Below are positions 37,750-48,980 of a stretch of DNA of 64,000 nt, piece after piece (positions within the stretch are counted from its first letter, which is position 1; every line of letters starts with the position of its first letter). Source of the DNA: Pratylenchus scribneri (Eukaryota > Nematoda > Chromadorea > Rhabditida > Pratylenchidae); NCBI GenBank assembly GCA_030063045.1, contig JAQSEB010000032.1, forward strand, positions 3,534,001-3,598,000. The letters run 5' to 3'. The position numbers were made by a program, and so were the translations under genes. The notes under the pieces are model-generated. The model worked only from the letters and a program-made list of their open reading frames with translations, ran no database searches and was not told where the DNA came from.

Positions 37750-38265
37750 ATTAATAAGAAGATTGATTTGATTATTAAGTTGGGTGCAGACAAAGAGAGT
37801 ATAGAATGATGAGTGGAGAGAGGCAGACATAAAAAGATATGAAGGGATATGAAAAGAAATACGCCTATTTCCTCCTCTGTGTGCTTCCCATACATAATTT
37901 TTCCCTTCCACGTCCACATAAGACCCCAAAATGAAAGGGCAGATGAGGGTGTGATGGCCACACACTTCCCAATCCCAATCCCAAACGATACGATACGATA
38001 CGACGATCCGAAACCTAAATCCGGCGCTCATTGAGTGTTCGGTCCATCACTCTTCGGAGTTGCGTGGAATGATTTTGGAGGGCGCCGTTGCCCGCATTGC
38101 CTTCGGGTGGTGCTTTTTAATCGTGTTGTTTTTGTGTATATGAGTTGGAATTGGAACTTGAAATGATGAATGGAAAGATGCGGATATAAAAAAGATTATT
38201 CTATTTGGTCCTTTTTGATGCAAGGTGCATCAATCACATACAAAATTTTGCAATTCTGAATATAG
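37750..38265 (+). ncRNA. Candidate structured RNA / dispersed repeat, copy 2
   Basis: Same orientation as copy 1. The core at 38021-38118 keeps every helix. The CGGCGC/GCGCCG stem is kept, with the outermost pair lost. The terminal hairpin becomes GCATTGCC-TTCG-GGTGGTGC, where the base changes still pair (G-U and C-G) and create a UUCG tetraloop. The Sm-like site reads GATTTTGG and TTTTT follows. Pairing preserved despite sequence change supports an RNA-level function, but only two copies are available here. Confidence 0.45.
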
Positions 38266-38390
38266 TTTATTTACTTGATATTGACGAAAAATAACAATTT
38301 TTATCAATGAATTATTAAAAATGTGCTAATTATGTTTATTTTATTATATCTTCAACTTCAACATCATAAATCATTTATTGACACATTTGT

Positions 38391-40439
38391 TTATGGCGCC
38401 CATCCAGCTGTATAATAAGAAGTTGTTGGAAACGACATTCCGAATGGAAATGTAGCCGTCAAATTCGAAGTGGCCCCAACAGCAGATATTCCATTTCCGA
38501 TCAAATTCTCATTTTGATTTGTTCCAAAGACGGAATTCATGTATCCAGAAGTTGTTAATCTCAATGCATCGTTGGATGGATTCGCATTTGTCGGGTCAAT
38601 TGGATCAGCCGGAACTTGTTGATTTTGTAAATATTTACTCATAGCCAATTCCATCTTTTCTCCCAATGGACTCGGACCTTTCTTTGTTTTATAGCGATGA
38701 TTTTGGAACCTAATAAAATATTGTATTTAATTTAGTACGAAATCTTTTGACTGACCAAATTTTAACTTGTGTTGGTGCCAATTGAATTTCTTTGGCCAGT
38801 ATTTCACGTTCTTGTGCCGAAAGATAACGATGCGTTGAAAAACGGGCCTCCAGGGCGAATGTTTGTGCCTTTGAACTAATTAATTTTTGTATTGAATTCA
38901 TCCAATGTTTTTGAAAAACATACAATAGAACACGCCTTTTCCGTTTCTTTTTCTTTTCTCCATTTTCACCAATTCCTACTGCCCTTTGCTGGCCATTTTC
39001 GTTGATGTTGACCATTGCCGAATTTGATGTGCCACCAAATGTTTGGGCCTCCAATTGTTGGTTATTGTTTGTTCGTTTCCTTCCCATTCTCCCTCTGGTT
39101 CCTTTTTGGGAACATTTCTTTGTCTTTGTCACATTTTCATTGGTTGTATTCGGTGGAAACGGTGCTAGCATTTGATTCTCCTCTTCACGTTTAATGGATT
39201 CTATTTACAAAAATTAACGATAAAAATGCCAGGCTTTTCCTTACCATTAAATCCAGTCAATGAATTTGGTGTATGGAATATTCCATAACGGGGAATCATT
39301 GTGGGATACAAATGTTGGAAGGCATTTGGCTGGTAAAAATACGATTGAGATGGAACAAAATATGGAGAAGTTGTTGAATTGCCCATCATTGAATATGGAT
39401 TAATTGAGGGGTCGAATGGAAATTGCGAGGAACAACCTAAAATATATTTAGTAAATGAAATATTTATTTTGGCTACTAATGGAGTTGGTGGAATGAGTAG
39501 GAAAAAATAAAAGGATTCGGTTCCCCTATGATTCGTTAGGGATAGGGCTAGGGTTAGTATTAATACTAATCTAGCCTAAACCTAAACTAGGACTAAAGTT
39601 GTTTGGGGCTAGAGCTGAGCCTAGGCACTCGTCCAGAGCTTTCGCCGTATTCCTTAAACCTAGGGTGGACCAAGGAATGGGATATTGAATTAGAGGTGAA
39701 TTAAATTTAAATTATTCTTTATCTGTTGTGCGAAAGAAATGTGATAACACAACGAAAAGGTGACGGTCGATTAGGCATAAAAAAAATTGGGGGTACAGTA
39801 GGATGAGTAGGAAAAGCCCTTAGGCATTATTGGCATTGACATCTATTTAGGGATTTTATTTAATTTACAGTAATGACTCACATATCCCTTAAGGGAATTT
39901 CAAATTATTTTGACGACCATCCCATAAAGGGAACCCTTCACTTTTTCTTACTCATCCCCCATTATTTTGACCATTGTTGACCTAGAATTGGCAATTGCTG
40001 TTGATCGTTGGTCCATTGGGTGGAAACAAAATTATTATTGGCCACATATGGATATGTGGGGGCGGGATTTGTTGATTGATATGGAGGAATGGGGCATTCA
40101 GTGGCCGGCGATGATTCCACTTTAAGCATTTGATGGATTCCATTTTTACTGAAATCAAACAAAAATTGAATTTTATCGAGAAAGGGGAAATCAAAATAAA
40201 ACGCACTTTTCACAATTTTGTGGCGATTGTTGAAGTGGACCACCGCCAATTGTGGCTTTCAATTGAGTAGATGGCTCAAAATCGACGGTGGTGCCACCAC
40301 CACTTAAGGACCCACCAACAAATTCACAATTGCTGCCACCATTTGGGCATGAAGTGGTGGAAGATGAAGATGTGGTTGAGGAGGAGCCGGCAGCCGCAGC
40401 GGCAACCGCATTCGCAAAGGATTGGACTGCGTTGAACAT
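38391..40439 (-). CDS. NK-2-class homeobox transcription factor
   Basis: Starts at 40439 ([21 protein letters not shown]), with a Ser/Ala/Gly-rich N-terminus. Exon 2 carries [22 protein letters not shown] and exon 3 [20 protein letters not shown]. The homeodomain spans three exons: KKRKRRVLF, then [20 protein letters not shown] and [20 protein letters not shown], then [10 protein letters not shown]. Tyr at homeodomain position 54 (NHRYK) and the LF.KAQ start mark the NK-2 class, which in C. elegans includes ceh-22 and ceh-24; I cannot choose between them. The intron in helix 1 is short (about 50 nt). The C-terminus ends YYTAGWAP with TAA at 38391. It binds DNA in the nucleus; NK-2 members act in pharynx, muscle or neuron fate. 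Confidence 0.9.
39480..39890. repeat. Dispersed repeat, copy 2 (in a homeobox-gene intron)
   Basis: Shares ordered blocks with 175-545. An additional internal stretch near 39540-39600 has an imperfect inverted repeat (ggctagggttagtattaatactaatctagcctaaacc). Confidence 0.55.
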
Positions 40440-41686
40440 TGAGAAGGGGGAAGGACTATTTTGGCCACAAGTGTGGGGGTGAAGTGAAGTATCGGCACTT
40501 AAGTATGGAGTGTGGAAAAGGGCAATACTAAAAGATGGAAAGTGGGATTAATTGAAGTTGAGTGTGATGATGAGCCGGGGGAAATGAAAAGGAAATTCGG
40601 GAATAGGGTTAGGGTGATTGAGAGTTGAGTGGCCGCTTGAAGTTGAGTGAGGAAAAGGTGATTTGAACCTCAAATTTGTACTCAGAATTGGATATGAAAA
40701 CCTGGCCAATTAACAATTTTATTACAACAAATTTATTATATCATAAGTTATTGAGAAAAATGCCAAATTAGATTGAATGTAAATGGGCCAATTTGGTGCG
40801 AATTTGCCTTTTCATAGAGAAGAACATTGATGGCGGAGTATTTCCAATTCACATATCCCCCATTGAATACTGTAACGGCTCTTGAGTGTAGAGGATGGGC
40901 CAATTCATCATTTTGGGTTGAGGACAAACAAAGGAATGCGGCCAAAAAGATGGGACTGCGCAGGAAAGAAAGGGGGAAGAGGAGTGCCTTGAGTGGCGGG
41001 ACCGGCCACCGTTTGGCGGCTGCAATAAGAGAAGGAGGAGTTCACATTCTAGACATTGGCCAAATGCAAACAAAAGTTGACAGGCCGAATTGGACTGATC
41101 TATATAGGTGGGATAAAGCTATTCGAAAATTTTGGATATAATGTAAAGAGCTCTAAATCGGATATTCATATATATTGGGAATCCATAAAATTCAACAAAT
41201 CTTTCCTACATTTCCTTGAGATTTTTGACAAATATTCCATTCAAAAGTGGCACTCCTTTATTTTTATCTCAAATTACCGTACGGCAATCAACCAATAATT
41301 CTCCACAAAAACATTGTTTATTTAACCTTTATTTTTGTCCATAATTCAAATTTTAAAACATTTATTTACAAAATCATAGAAATTCATTTTGAATTATTTA
41401 TAAAATGATAAAAACTATATGGGAAGCCTAATTAGGGCAATTGGAGAGAACGAAAAAGCGATATGGGCGGCGAAGATCAAAAAGCCAAATTTGTTGAGAA
41501 AAATGCCGAAAGGAAGAAAAGAAAGACAAATATTGAAGTTGGGTGAGGGCATCATCATTATTATTGTTATTTTCACTGGGCGGGAGTTCAAAAAAATTTG
41601 GAGGCAAGAAAAAGGAAGTAAATAATGGTGTCGTCCTCAATTCCCGCAAATCCAAATTGGTCAAATGAATTTGCCAACAATTTGTG
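40440..41686. other. Intergenic, homeobox-gene upstream region
   Basis: Contains open stretches on both strands at 40827-41140 and 41419-41625, but no domains, signal peptides or splice partners support a gene. It probably carries promoter sequence for the NK-2 gene and the 3' flank of the ShKT gene. Confidence 0.45.
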
Positions 41687-44600
41687 TTAACAAAGTTGGC
41701 AGCTGGCCAAGCAGTGAATTCCCATCCAACGAGGATTTCGTCCACATTCGCCGATGAATGCCCAAAACGGGCAAAGAATGTGTTCATTGTTGCAGCCTAA
41801 AATGGAAAATAGAATTTTTTGGGAATTTTGAGCAAAATTTTCGAACCACCTGGCCGAGGTTGTGGTGTCGAAATGTCGCCTAAAGTTTCACCACAAGAAT
41901 GGCATGCCCTTTGGCAATGAGGCCTCATCCAAAATGGATTATTCTATGGGAGGAGAATCCCAAAATAAATCGAATTAATTTGAATGCTAACCGAACATTC
42001 GCCCATTTTTGCCCAAAAGTCACAAAGTTTATGGTAATTGAAGCAAGTTTCCCTGCTGGTTGTTTTTGGTAATTCAGTGGTTCTGCTGGAAATTGTGGAT
42101 GATTCTGAAGTAATTGCAGGCTCAACGGGTACAGTCTGGAAATGAAAAATATTAATATGCGAATATATGACTAAATTTTATTTTTGTAGAATAATAAAAT
42201 TCTTCTTAAGATTCGAATTCGAACAAAAATTAGTATATTCCAGTTGTGTTTTCCGGTTAAATATTTTCATCCAGTTAGATTTGTATTTTCCGGAATGATT
42301 TGTGTTTTCCGGTTAGATTTGTATTTTCCGGAATGATTTGTGTTTTCCGGTTAGATTTGTATTTTCCGGAATGATTTGTGTTTTCCGGAATGATTTGTGT
42401 TTTCCGATTAGATTTGTGTTTTCCGGTTAGATTTGTGTTTTCTGGAAAGATTTGTGTTTTCCAGTTAGATTTGTGTTTTCCGGTTAGATTTATGTTTTCC
42501 GGAAAGATTTGTGTTTTCCGGTTAGATTTGTGTTTTCTGGAAAGATTTGTGTTTTCCGGTTAGATTTATGTTTTCCGGAAAGATTTGTGTTTTCCGGTTA
42601 GATTGTGTTTTCCGGTTAGTTTTGTGTTTTCTGGAAAGATTTGTGTTTTCCAGTTAGATTTGTGTTTTCCGGTTAGATTTATGTTTTCCGGAAAGATTTG
42701 TGTTTTCCGGTTAAATTTGTGTTTTCTGGAAAGATTTGTGTTTTCCAGTTAGATTTGTGTTTTCCGGTTAGATTTGTGTTTTCCGGTTAGATTTATGTTT
42801 TAGATTTGTGTTTTCCGGAAAGATTTGTGTTTTCCAGTTAGATTTGTGTTTTCCGATTAGATTTGTGTTTTCCGGTTAGATTTGTATTTTCCGGAATGAT
42901 TTGTTTTTCATTAACTTAAATTTGTGTTTTCCGGTTAGATTTATGTTTTAGATTTGTGTTTTCCGGAAAGATTTGTGTTTTCCAGTTAGATTTGTGTTTC
43001 ATCAACTTAAATTTGTGTTTTCCGGTTAGATTTATATTTTACCATATGTTTTTAGGAAAGATTTGTATTTCATTCGTTTAGATTTGTATTTTTCTTAAAA
43101 ATTAGTATTTCATTCCAGTTAAATTTGTGTTATTCTTAAAAATTAGTATTTCATTCCAGTTCATCCGGCTAAATTTGTTTTTTCATTAAAATTAAATCAA
43201 AACAGCAAATTTAAAAAAACAAAAAAACCGAATAATAAAAGCAAAAAATTAGAACAAAATAGAAACAGAGGAAATGGACTGAAACCTGCTCCAAAGTGCC
43301 ACCAACCAAAGCTTCATCTGGATAACCGGTACTTGATAAACTCAATTCAACAAACAAAGGTGAAACTGAGGAACCACCCCCACGAAGATTGAAGCCAGGA
43401 GGCCCTTCCTCCTCCTCCTCTTCGTCCACCTCATCCGCATAATTCCCAAAATCCACGGCACTCCAATCACCCGAAACCAAAGGAAAATCAGTCATATCCA
43501 CCATTGTCTGTGGGCTTGATGTGCTGATGCTGGTCTTTTGATTATGCTTTGGCCGTTGGGGTCGATGCCCGGGCATTCGAGCCGGCGGAGTTGGACGACT
43601 TCTCCTTCGTTGTGGTGAAGTCGTTGTTGGGGGAGGAGTTGGCATGGTTTGAGTGGTTGTGGAGGAAATGATGGAAGGACTTGTCGATGTGAGTGCAATT
43701 TTTGTGGTTTTTGTTGGCAATATGCATTTAATGCCAGCTGATTTGCATTTGTCGGCATTTTTCACTGTCAAATGAATAATATTTAGTCCAATCAATCTCC
43801 GATCGTGTCACCTAGGCATCCACAAGTGCCACAAGTCATTGGACATTTCACCCGCATCCAAAATGGATTGGCATCACATTCGCCTGCGATTGCCCAGAAA
43901 CAACAAAGCTAACAATATTATAATTATCGTATTATATATTAATCCAATTTTGACCTCATGCGCATCTTTGCATGATTGTGACGACTTTTGGCCTTCTTCC
44001 AATTCATCCCCTCCTCCATCCACTCTCTTTTGAATTTCCAATGGGCTACCATCTTCTCCCTTCCCATTGGCCATTTCCAATGGTATTTCCATTTCCCCGC
44101 CTCCCGGTGGCCCGTGGGGCCCTTCAAAAATGGGCGATGCCGTCCGTGAATGTGATGCCAATTCCTGGGCTGTCAAATCCAATGGAATACCTAATAAATT
44201 TGAGTAATAAATCGTTCAATAATTTGACATACCATTTCGACCCGGCATTGAGAAAACATTGGCCCTAACCGTGGTCAATGGCATCATCTACCCGAATATA
44301 TTTACAGAACAATTATTTTTTAATATTTTCTACCTCCATTGTTGGACTAATTGTTGTGGTTGTTGTGGTACTTGTTGTCTCGCGTCCATGCAAAATGTCC
44401 AAAACCTCTTTCACCTCCTCCTCCTCTTTCCTTTTAATGCCAATCACTGTTTCTTCCACATCCTCGTCAATATTTATTTCCGTTATTCCCAATTGATTTG
44501 AATTTTCCGAGAAAACATTCGAAGTCGCCTGGAATATTTCCTCTTCCGATGGTTTTCCAGCTTCAGCTGGTGGATTTCCCCTGGGATTGTCTTCACCTGG

Positions 44601-45149
44601 TGGTCCACGAGGACCCAAAAAATTGGATTCAAATTTTCATTTAAATTTATTAAAAAGAAATCTACCACCCGGAGGCCCTTCTGGGCCTGGCGGAGAATGG
44701 GAAAAGAATTCAGCGTATCGATTCTTCAGTTCCAGAATGCAAAGTTCCGGGACTAAAATGCAACTCTATTGAATTGATAATTATATTTTACTCGGTTGGC
44801 AGCCAATTTCCACGTCCACATTGTTTGGGGAAACCTCAATGGCACAAGCCATTGTTGGCAATTCTTTTGGCTTCAATTCCGGACAAAGTGCACATCTGAG
44901 GCCTTCATCCACGGAGAGGAAATTGATCAAATCTTCGCCGTTGCTTGGCACAATTGTACCTTTTTATTGGGGAATTTTAATGTTTTTGGCAAAATCCTTA
45001 CAAATATGGGCATTCTCCTCAATCCATTTGTAAATATTTGGAGGCCGAATATCCGCAGGAATTGGAGCCATAACTGAATTGATGAGGAGAAGGAAAAGAA
45101 GGAATAAAAATGATGATTCATTTTGGAATCTACGCCATCTTAACAACAT
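41687..45149 (-). CDS. Secreted protein with three ShKT domains and a short collagen-like stretch
   Basis: Starts at 45149 with a signal peptide (FLFLLFLLLINSVMA). A Cys-containing N-terminal region follows (LRCALCPELKP), then a brief Gly-Pro stretch (PPGPEGPPG, GPHGPPGG) and acidic linkers. Three ShKT cysteine modules come next: CKDAHELCCFWAIAGECDANPFWM..CPMTCGTC (about 43965-43815), CFNYHKLCDFWAKMGECS..NPFWMRPHC (42060-41880) and CNNEHILCPFWAFIGECGRNPRWM..CQLC, which ends the protein at 41687. A Thr/Pro/Ser mucin-like region (43700-43600) and an acidic EEEEEE stretch separate modules 1 and 2. A 42-nt intron in the first coding block removes an apparent stop. ShKT modules are common in nematode secreted proteins and the exact function is unknown. 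A 19-mer repeat intron lies between modules 1 and 2. Confidence 0.78.
42240..43170. repeat. About 19-bp tandem repeat, reverse orientation of the 30.4-31.1 kb array
   Basis: Units gatttgtgttttccggtta and gatttgtgttttccggaaa alternate for about 0.9 kb. This is the reverse complement of the repeat at 30435-31145. It is intronic in the ShKT gene. Both arrays alternate two unit types, so the dimer is the real repeat. Confidence 0.92.
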
Positions 45150-46404
45150 TTTCCTCTCTCCAAATTGGCTACAAAATTCTATTTTAATTTATTTAATTTG
45201 TTGGGAAAATGCGGATTTCCTGAATCCACAATCCAACTTGGGTGGAATTCATGGAGCGAAGGAAGGTCAAGAGAAGGATGGGAAAAAGAAAGTTGGGGGC
45301 AAGATCGGTTTCCACCTTTTTGGGATTCTTGGGTTTTGGGCGAGTGCCCCCGCCGGTGACCTTGTTGGGACTTGGGGTAAAGGGAAGAAAAGGAAACCAA
45401 TGCCGGCTCATCAAATCCATTTTCGTTATTTTAAACGCCCGGAGGGCATTGGAAGGAGGGAAAAGAGGTGGTTTTCGCTGAAACACTCATTTGTTTTTGG
45501 ATGGATTATTTGTGAGGATGAGGATAAACAATGGATTGGAAGGGGAAGAAAAGGAAGGAAAATGGAAGGAGGGGAAGGAAGCATATTAGTGAGGGAAATT
45601 CAGAAGCAAATACGATGAATAATTGAATGTGAAATTGGACAATAAATGTGGATTAAGTCATGGCCAAAAAAGTGGAAATCAGCAGAACAAGATGAGTGAA
45701 AGTCGGTCGAAAATGAGGGCCAGAATTTCGGTTGAAGCAAAGTGGATCCACTCAAAATGATGATTAACAAAAAGCCATTCATACAGAATACAATCGGCCC
45801 AATTCACATTGGGCCAATATGTGGTGGATGAAGGACACGCCACAAATCTCATTGAAGGAAATGATGTCCTTTTTAGGGTAGATTAGGGAGGCAAAAGACA
45901 AAAAGATGGGACAATTTGTTAGCTTTTGGCGGATGGAAGGAAGGAAGCGCTTAAAGAAGCCAAAATGAGGGAGCCAAAGGCAATTTTTGGGGGCAATCAG
46001 GCGAGCCAGCCAAAAATATAATGTGAAAATTATGGGAATTGGAGATGGCCTTGATTGGAGGAAGAAGGATAATAATACAAGTCCCAAAAAGCCAACAAAA
46101 TCACCGAAGATTGGCTTTTAGTCTAATATTTTGGGCGGAAAAGGCTTTTAATGAAGTTAAAGCTGGAAAGTGGCAGATCGATTTTACAAAGGGCACAAAA
46201 TAAAATGAAATTAATTCGTTCGGAGTGTCAATTATCCGGCATAATTTTATTGCATTTGAGATTGGCTGATCTATACTTTTCGTGTTTATTAAAATTGAAA
46301 GATTCGAACAAAATGAAACATTTTTTGATAAATTTATACCAATGGAATAATTTATACATTTAATAGTTCATCAATAGAAAATAAATACGGAATTGATAAT
46401 CAAT
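45150..46404. other. Intergenic, no gene recognised
   Basis: The upstream flank of the ShKT gene and downstream flank of the membrane-protein gene. An open stretch at 45079-45618 (plus) overlaps the ShKT start, is rich in Lys and Gly, and has no domain. I do not call a gene. Confidence 0.45.
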
Positions 46405-47504
46405 TTATCCAGTCAAGCACCATTTAACATAACCGGATACCATAATTGCCCCCAATAATGCCAGAATGCAAAATAAAACAATCAAAATGATTTTCAGCAC
46501 AACCAATGTTACGCCAAGTCCAGCAGCCATTGCCGTGAAAAATTCCCTCTTTTTCCTTCTTCTTCTGGCCACTTTTGTTTCATTTTGATGTTCGGCAAAC
46601 AAATTTGGCATATTTTTATGGAAGAAATCTTTCCTTGTTAAAATTGCCTAAATAAATGAATTTGGGAATATTCCCTTTGGAAACCTTAATCCATGTCAAA
46701 GTTTTATCCGAAATATCCTCTGGGCTATAAACTTTTTTTGCCACCAATGTTTTCAGCACAAATTTTTCCTAAAACTTTCAATGCTTCCTTCCAATCTTCC
46801 GGCTTTTCCAATGTCACCGAATTTGCATCAATTTTTGCGCATTTTTCCTTCGAAATATAATCTCTTTCACAAATATGTTTAAAAAATTTGATTCCCTCTT
46901 CGCGAAATTTCTCGAATTGTTCAATTCCATAATTTTGGGCATCTTTTTGCTTAAATTCCTTCCAAACTTCTTTCATCAATCGCCAATATGCCTTATATTG
47001 GTTCTTCAAATCCTCCCAACCTTTGCATCGGAATGTCCATTTATCCCAAAATTTTCCCCATAAACTTTTTCCATTTCTTTTTATAATTCCATTCTCATTA
47101 ATTGTTTCAGTTTTTCTCCTTTGTTGAATTCCATCTTCGTCAAAATTAATTTTCTTCTTTTTCCACATTTCAATTCCATTTTTTCGCCAATTCATTTTCC
47201 TCCCATCAATGAATTCAATTTGGCCAAATACATTCTTTTCCACTTTATCCCATAAAAAATCCACTTTTTCCTCATCTTCCATTGTGTTTTCATCTATCGG
47301 CATTTCCTCTATTATTGGCATTTCCTCTTCCTCATTTTCCAACATTTTCGTCATCATTGGGCACGTTTCGGCCCATTCTTTTTGATAATTTTCATCAATA
47401 AATTTTTTCCCCAATTCACACCACTCTTGGACACTAATTAATGGTTCTATGGAAATGCCGTTACGGAAGAAGAAAATAGCCAGCAGTAATGGGATGATGA
47501 ACAT
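46405..47504 (-). CDS. Novel single-pass membrane protein with signal peptide
   Basis: Not recognised as any family. Exon 1 (47504-46818) starts MFIIPLLLAIFFFRNGIS, a signal peptide. A charged ectodomain follows with acidic patches (ENEEEEMPIIEEMPID), Trp-rich stretches (KSLWGKFWDKW, YWRLMKEVWKEF) and a few cysteines. A 49-nt intron (GTGACATTGG..TTTTAG) leads to exon 2 (46768-46685, EKFVLKTLVAKKVYSPEDISDK) and then exon 3 (46647-46405). Exon 3 has the basic VARRRRKKREF and a strong hydrophobic segment (LVVLKIILIVLFCILALLGAIMV) four to ten residues from the end. The total is 337 residues. Reading straight through instead of splicing hits a stop after KKSL, so the spliced form is preferred. A processing site (RRRRKKR) just before the membrane segment suggests possible shedding of the ectodomain. 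Confidence 0.65.
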
Positions 47505-48095
47505 ATTTTGTGAAAAATTGATGAAGCCACCGGCGGGTGGATTTGATTGATTTTGTTTTGAGGGAAGATATGGAATTGGGAATTGATGCTGATTTTTATT
47601 TGGGGGAGTGGAGAAGGCCCAGATCCAGATGCCATATCTTGTGGCTTATTGAAGGAAATCAATGAAAAACGGATGAATGAATGAATTAAAACTTAAACTA
47701 CATATTTCCTTCTTATAGTCTTTGTGCCAGATATTCACGTGAAATTTGATGATTTTAATTTCAAAAAATATTTGAAACATTCATTCCAAAAAGCACTTTT
47801 GATTGAGTGTCACAGCTGTTGAACAGCAATTCCCTCTCCGTTTTGCCTGGACATTCTTGGCCCATTTTTTCCGTTCCCATCAAAATGATGATTATTTATA
47901 AAAAAATGGGCCGATCACATTTTTGCAGCTGTTCCCTCAGTCAGTTTCCTTTTCTCCTTTTGTTGATTGTTGACATCCTCAACCTCAACCACCTTCCATC
48001 CTTCCACCCTCTCATTTCCTTCTCCTCATAATCCACTTCCCATCAAATTTATTCCTCGAAAATTCTTCCTCATTTAATCATTGCTATTTTGCAAA
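47505..48095. other. Intergenic between divergent secretory genes
   Basis: Pyrimidine-rich sequence approaching 48090 is typical of promoter and 5' UTR. No gene is supported. Confidence 0.45.
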
Positions 48096-48431
48096 ATGTT
48101 TTATGGCAATTTCGTCCTCATTGTTCTGCTAATTTCTTTCATTTTCAATGAAAATGTCCTTGCCCCCGGTGCGCACAAATTCAAAGGACGAAATGGCCGT
48201 GAACTTTGGGCACTGGCACAAGAGGAGGCCAGATTGGCGGATATCCTAATAAATGGTAATTATAGGGAAGAGTTTAAATAATTTTGGCAATTTTTGAAAG
48301 GTTCCGAAGAGGACATTGAATTGGTAGGGAATTGTTTAGTAAATTGCCAACGGCAACATCCTGGGAATTGCGTCGGCGTCCGAGCTTCAGAATGCTTTTC
48401 AGAATGTGCAGAAAAATGTTTGCCAAATTGA
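48096..48431 (+). CDS. Small secreted six-cysteine protein
   Basis: Two exons (48096-48255, 48301-48431) joined by a 45-nt intron give 96 residues. Signal peptide MFYGNFVLIVLLISFIFNENVLA, then a charged middle (GRNGRELWALAQEEARLADIL). The C-terminal half has cysteine spacing C-x3-C-x7-C-x7-C-x3-C-x3-C (GNCLVNC ... ECFSECAEKC). No family is recognised. The regular C-x3-C pairs suggest a helical hairpin held by disulfides. An extracellular role is inferred from the signal peptide. Confidence 0.7.
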
Positions 48432-48670
48432 TTGATCAAATTATTAAAGGAATATTTATTTTTGATGCCATAATAATTATTTTCATTTTGTTGATAAAAT
48501 AAATGAGTCATTTCATTTTTGTTGGGGAGGGGATGAACTAAAAATGAAAAGTTTAAAATAAAAAGATGGGTCCTTTCTACTTTCTCTATTCGCCATCTAA
48601 TTTATCATTTTTTCATTTCTTTCATTTCACCCAATAATTTAATTTCCCAAAATCAAATCAAATCAAAATT

Positions 48671-48980
48671 ATGAACGGCGGTTCAATTGTGATTTTCACC
48701 TTTCTTTTACTACTAATTTCGACTGAATCCATTTTTGGTCAAGGAACTCCTCCTCCGGGAGGTGTTCGAATCCAGGAACGACAAAATGGACCACCGGACA
48801 GTCCCGATATAAGTTTGGTAGGTTAACAAAGGAGTAATGAATTGGAAAATGAATTTGCAGAGCAAAAAAGTGCTGCAGACAGTGGCCAAACATATTGAAG
48901 GGAAATTGCCGAATTTGAATACAGAAATTGTGGTAAAGAAAGTGAAAACTGAACTGGGACTAAGCAATGGAAGGAAATGA
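48671..48980 (+). CDS. Small secreted protein, 88 residues
   Basis: Exons 48671-48817 and 48861-48980 with a 43-nt intron. Signal peptide (MNGGSIVIFTFLLLLISTES), a Pro/Gly-rich stretch (GQGTPPPGGVRIQE), then a Lys-rich tail predicted helical (KVLQTVAKHIEGKLPNL, VVKKVKTELGL). There are no cysteines after the signal. It lies 240 bp downstream of the six-cysteine gene on the same strand, and may be co-regulated with it. No family recognised. Confidence 0.62.

Noticed and set aside
44640..44700. Intron without an AG acceptor in the ShKT gene
   Set aside because: A slightly later acceptor (CCACCAG) works and keeps the frame, so no non-canonical splice is required.
45020..45070. In-frame TAA in the first coding block of the ShKT gene
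   Set aside because: It lies in a 42-nt GT..AG intron whose removal keeps the frame.
46685..46830. Apparent frameshift at an A7 run in the membrane-protein gene
   Set aside because: A 49-nt intron (46817-46769) gives one open frame from exon 1 to the C-terminal membrane segment, so no programmed shift is needed.
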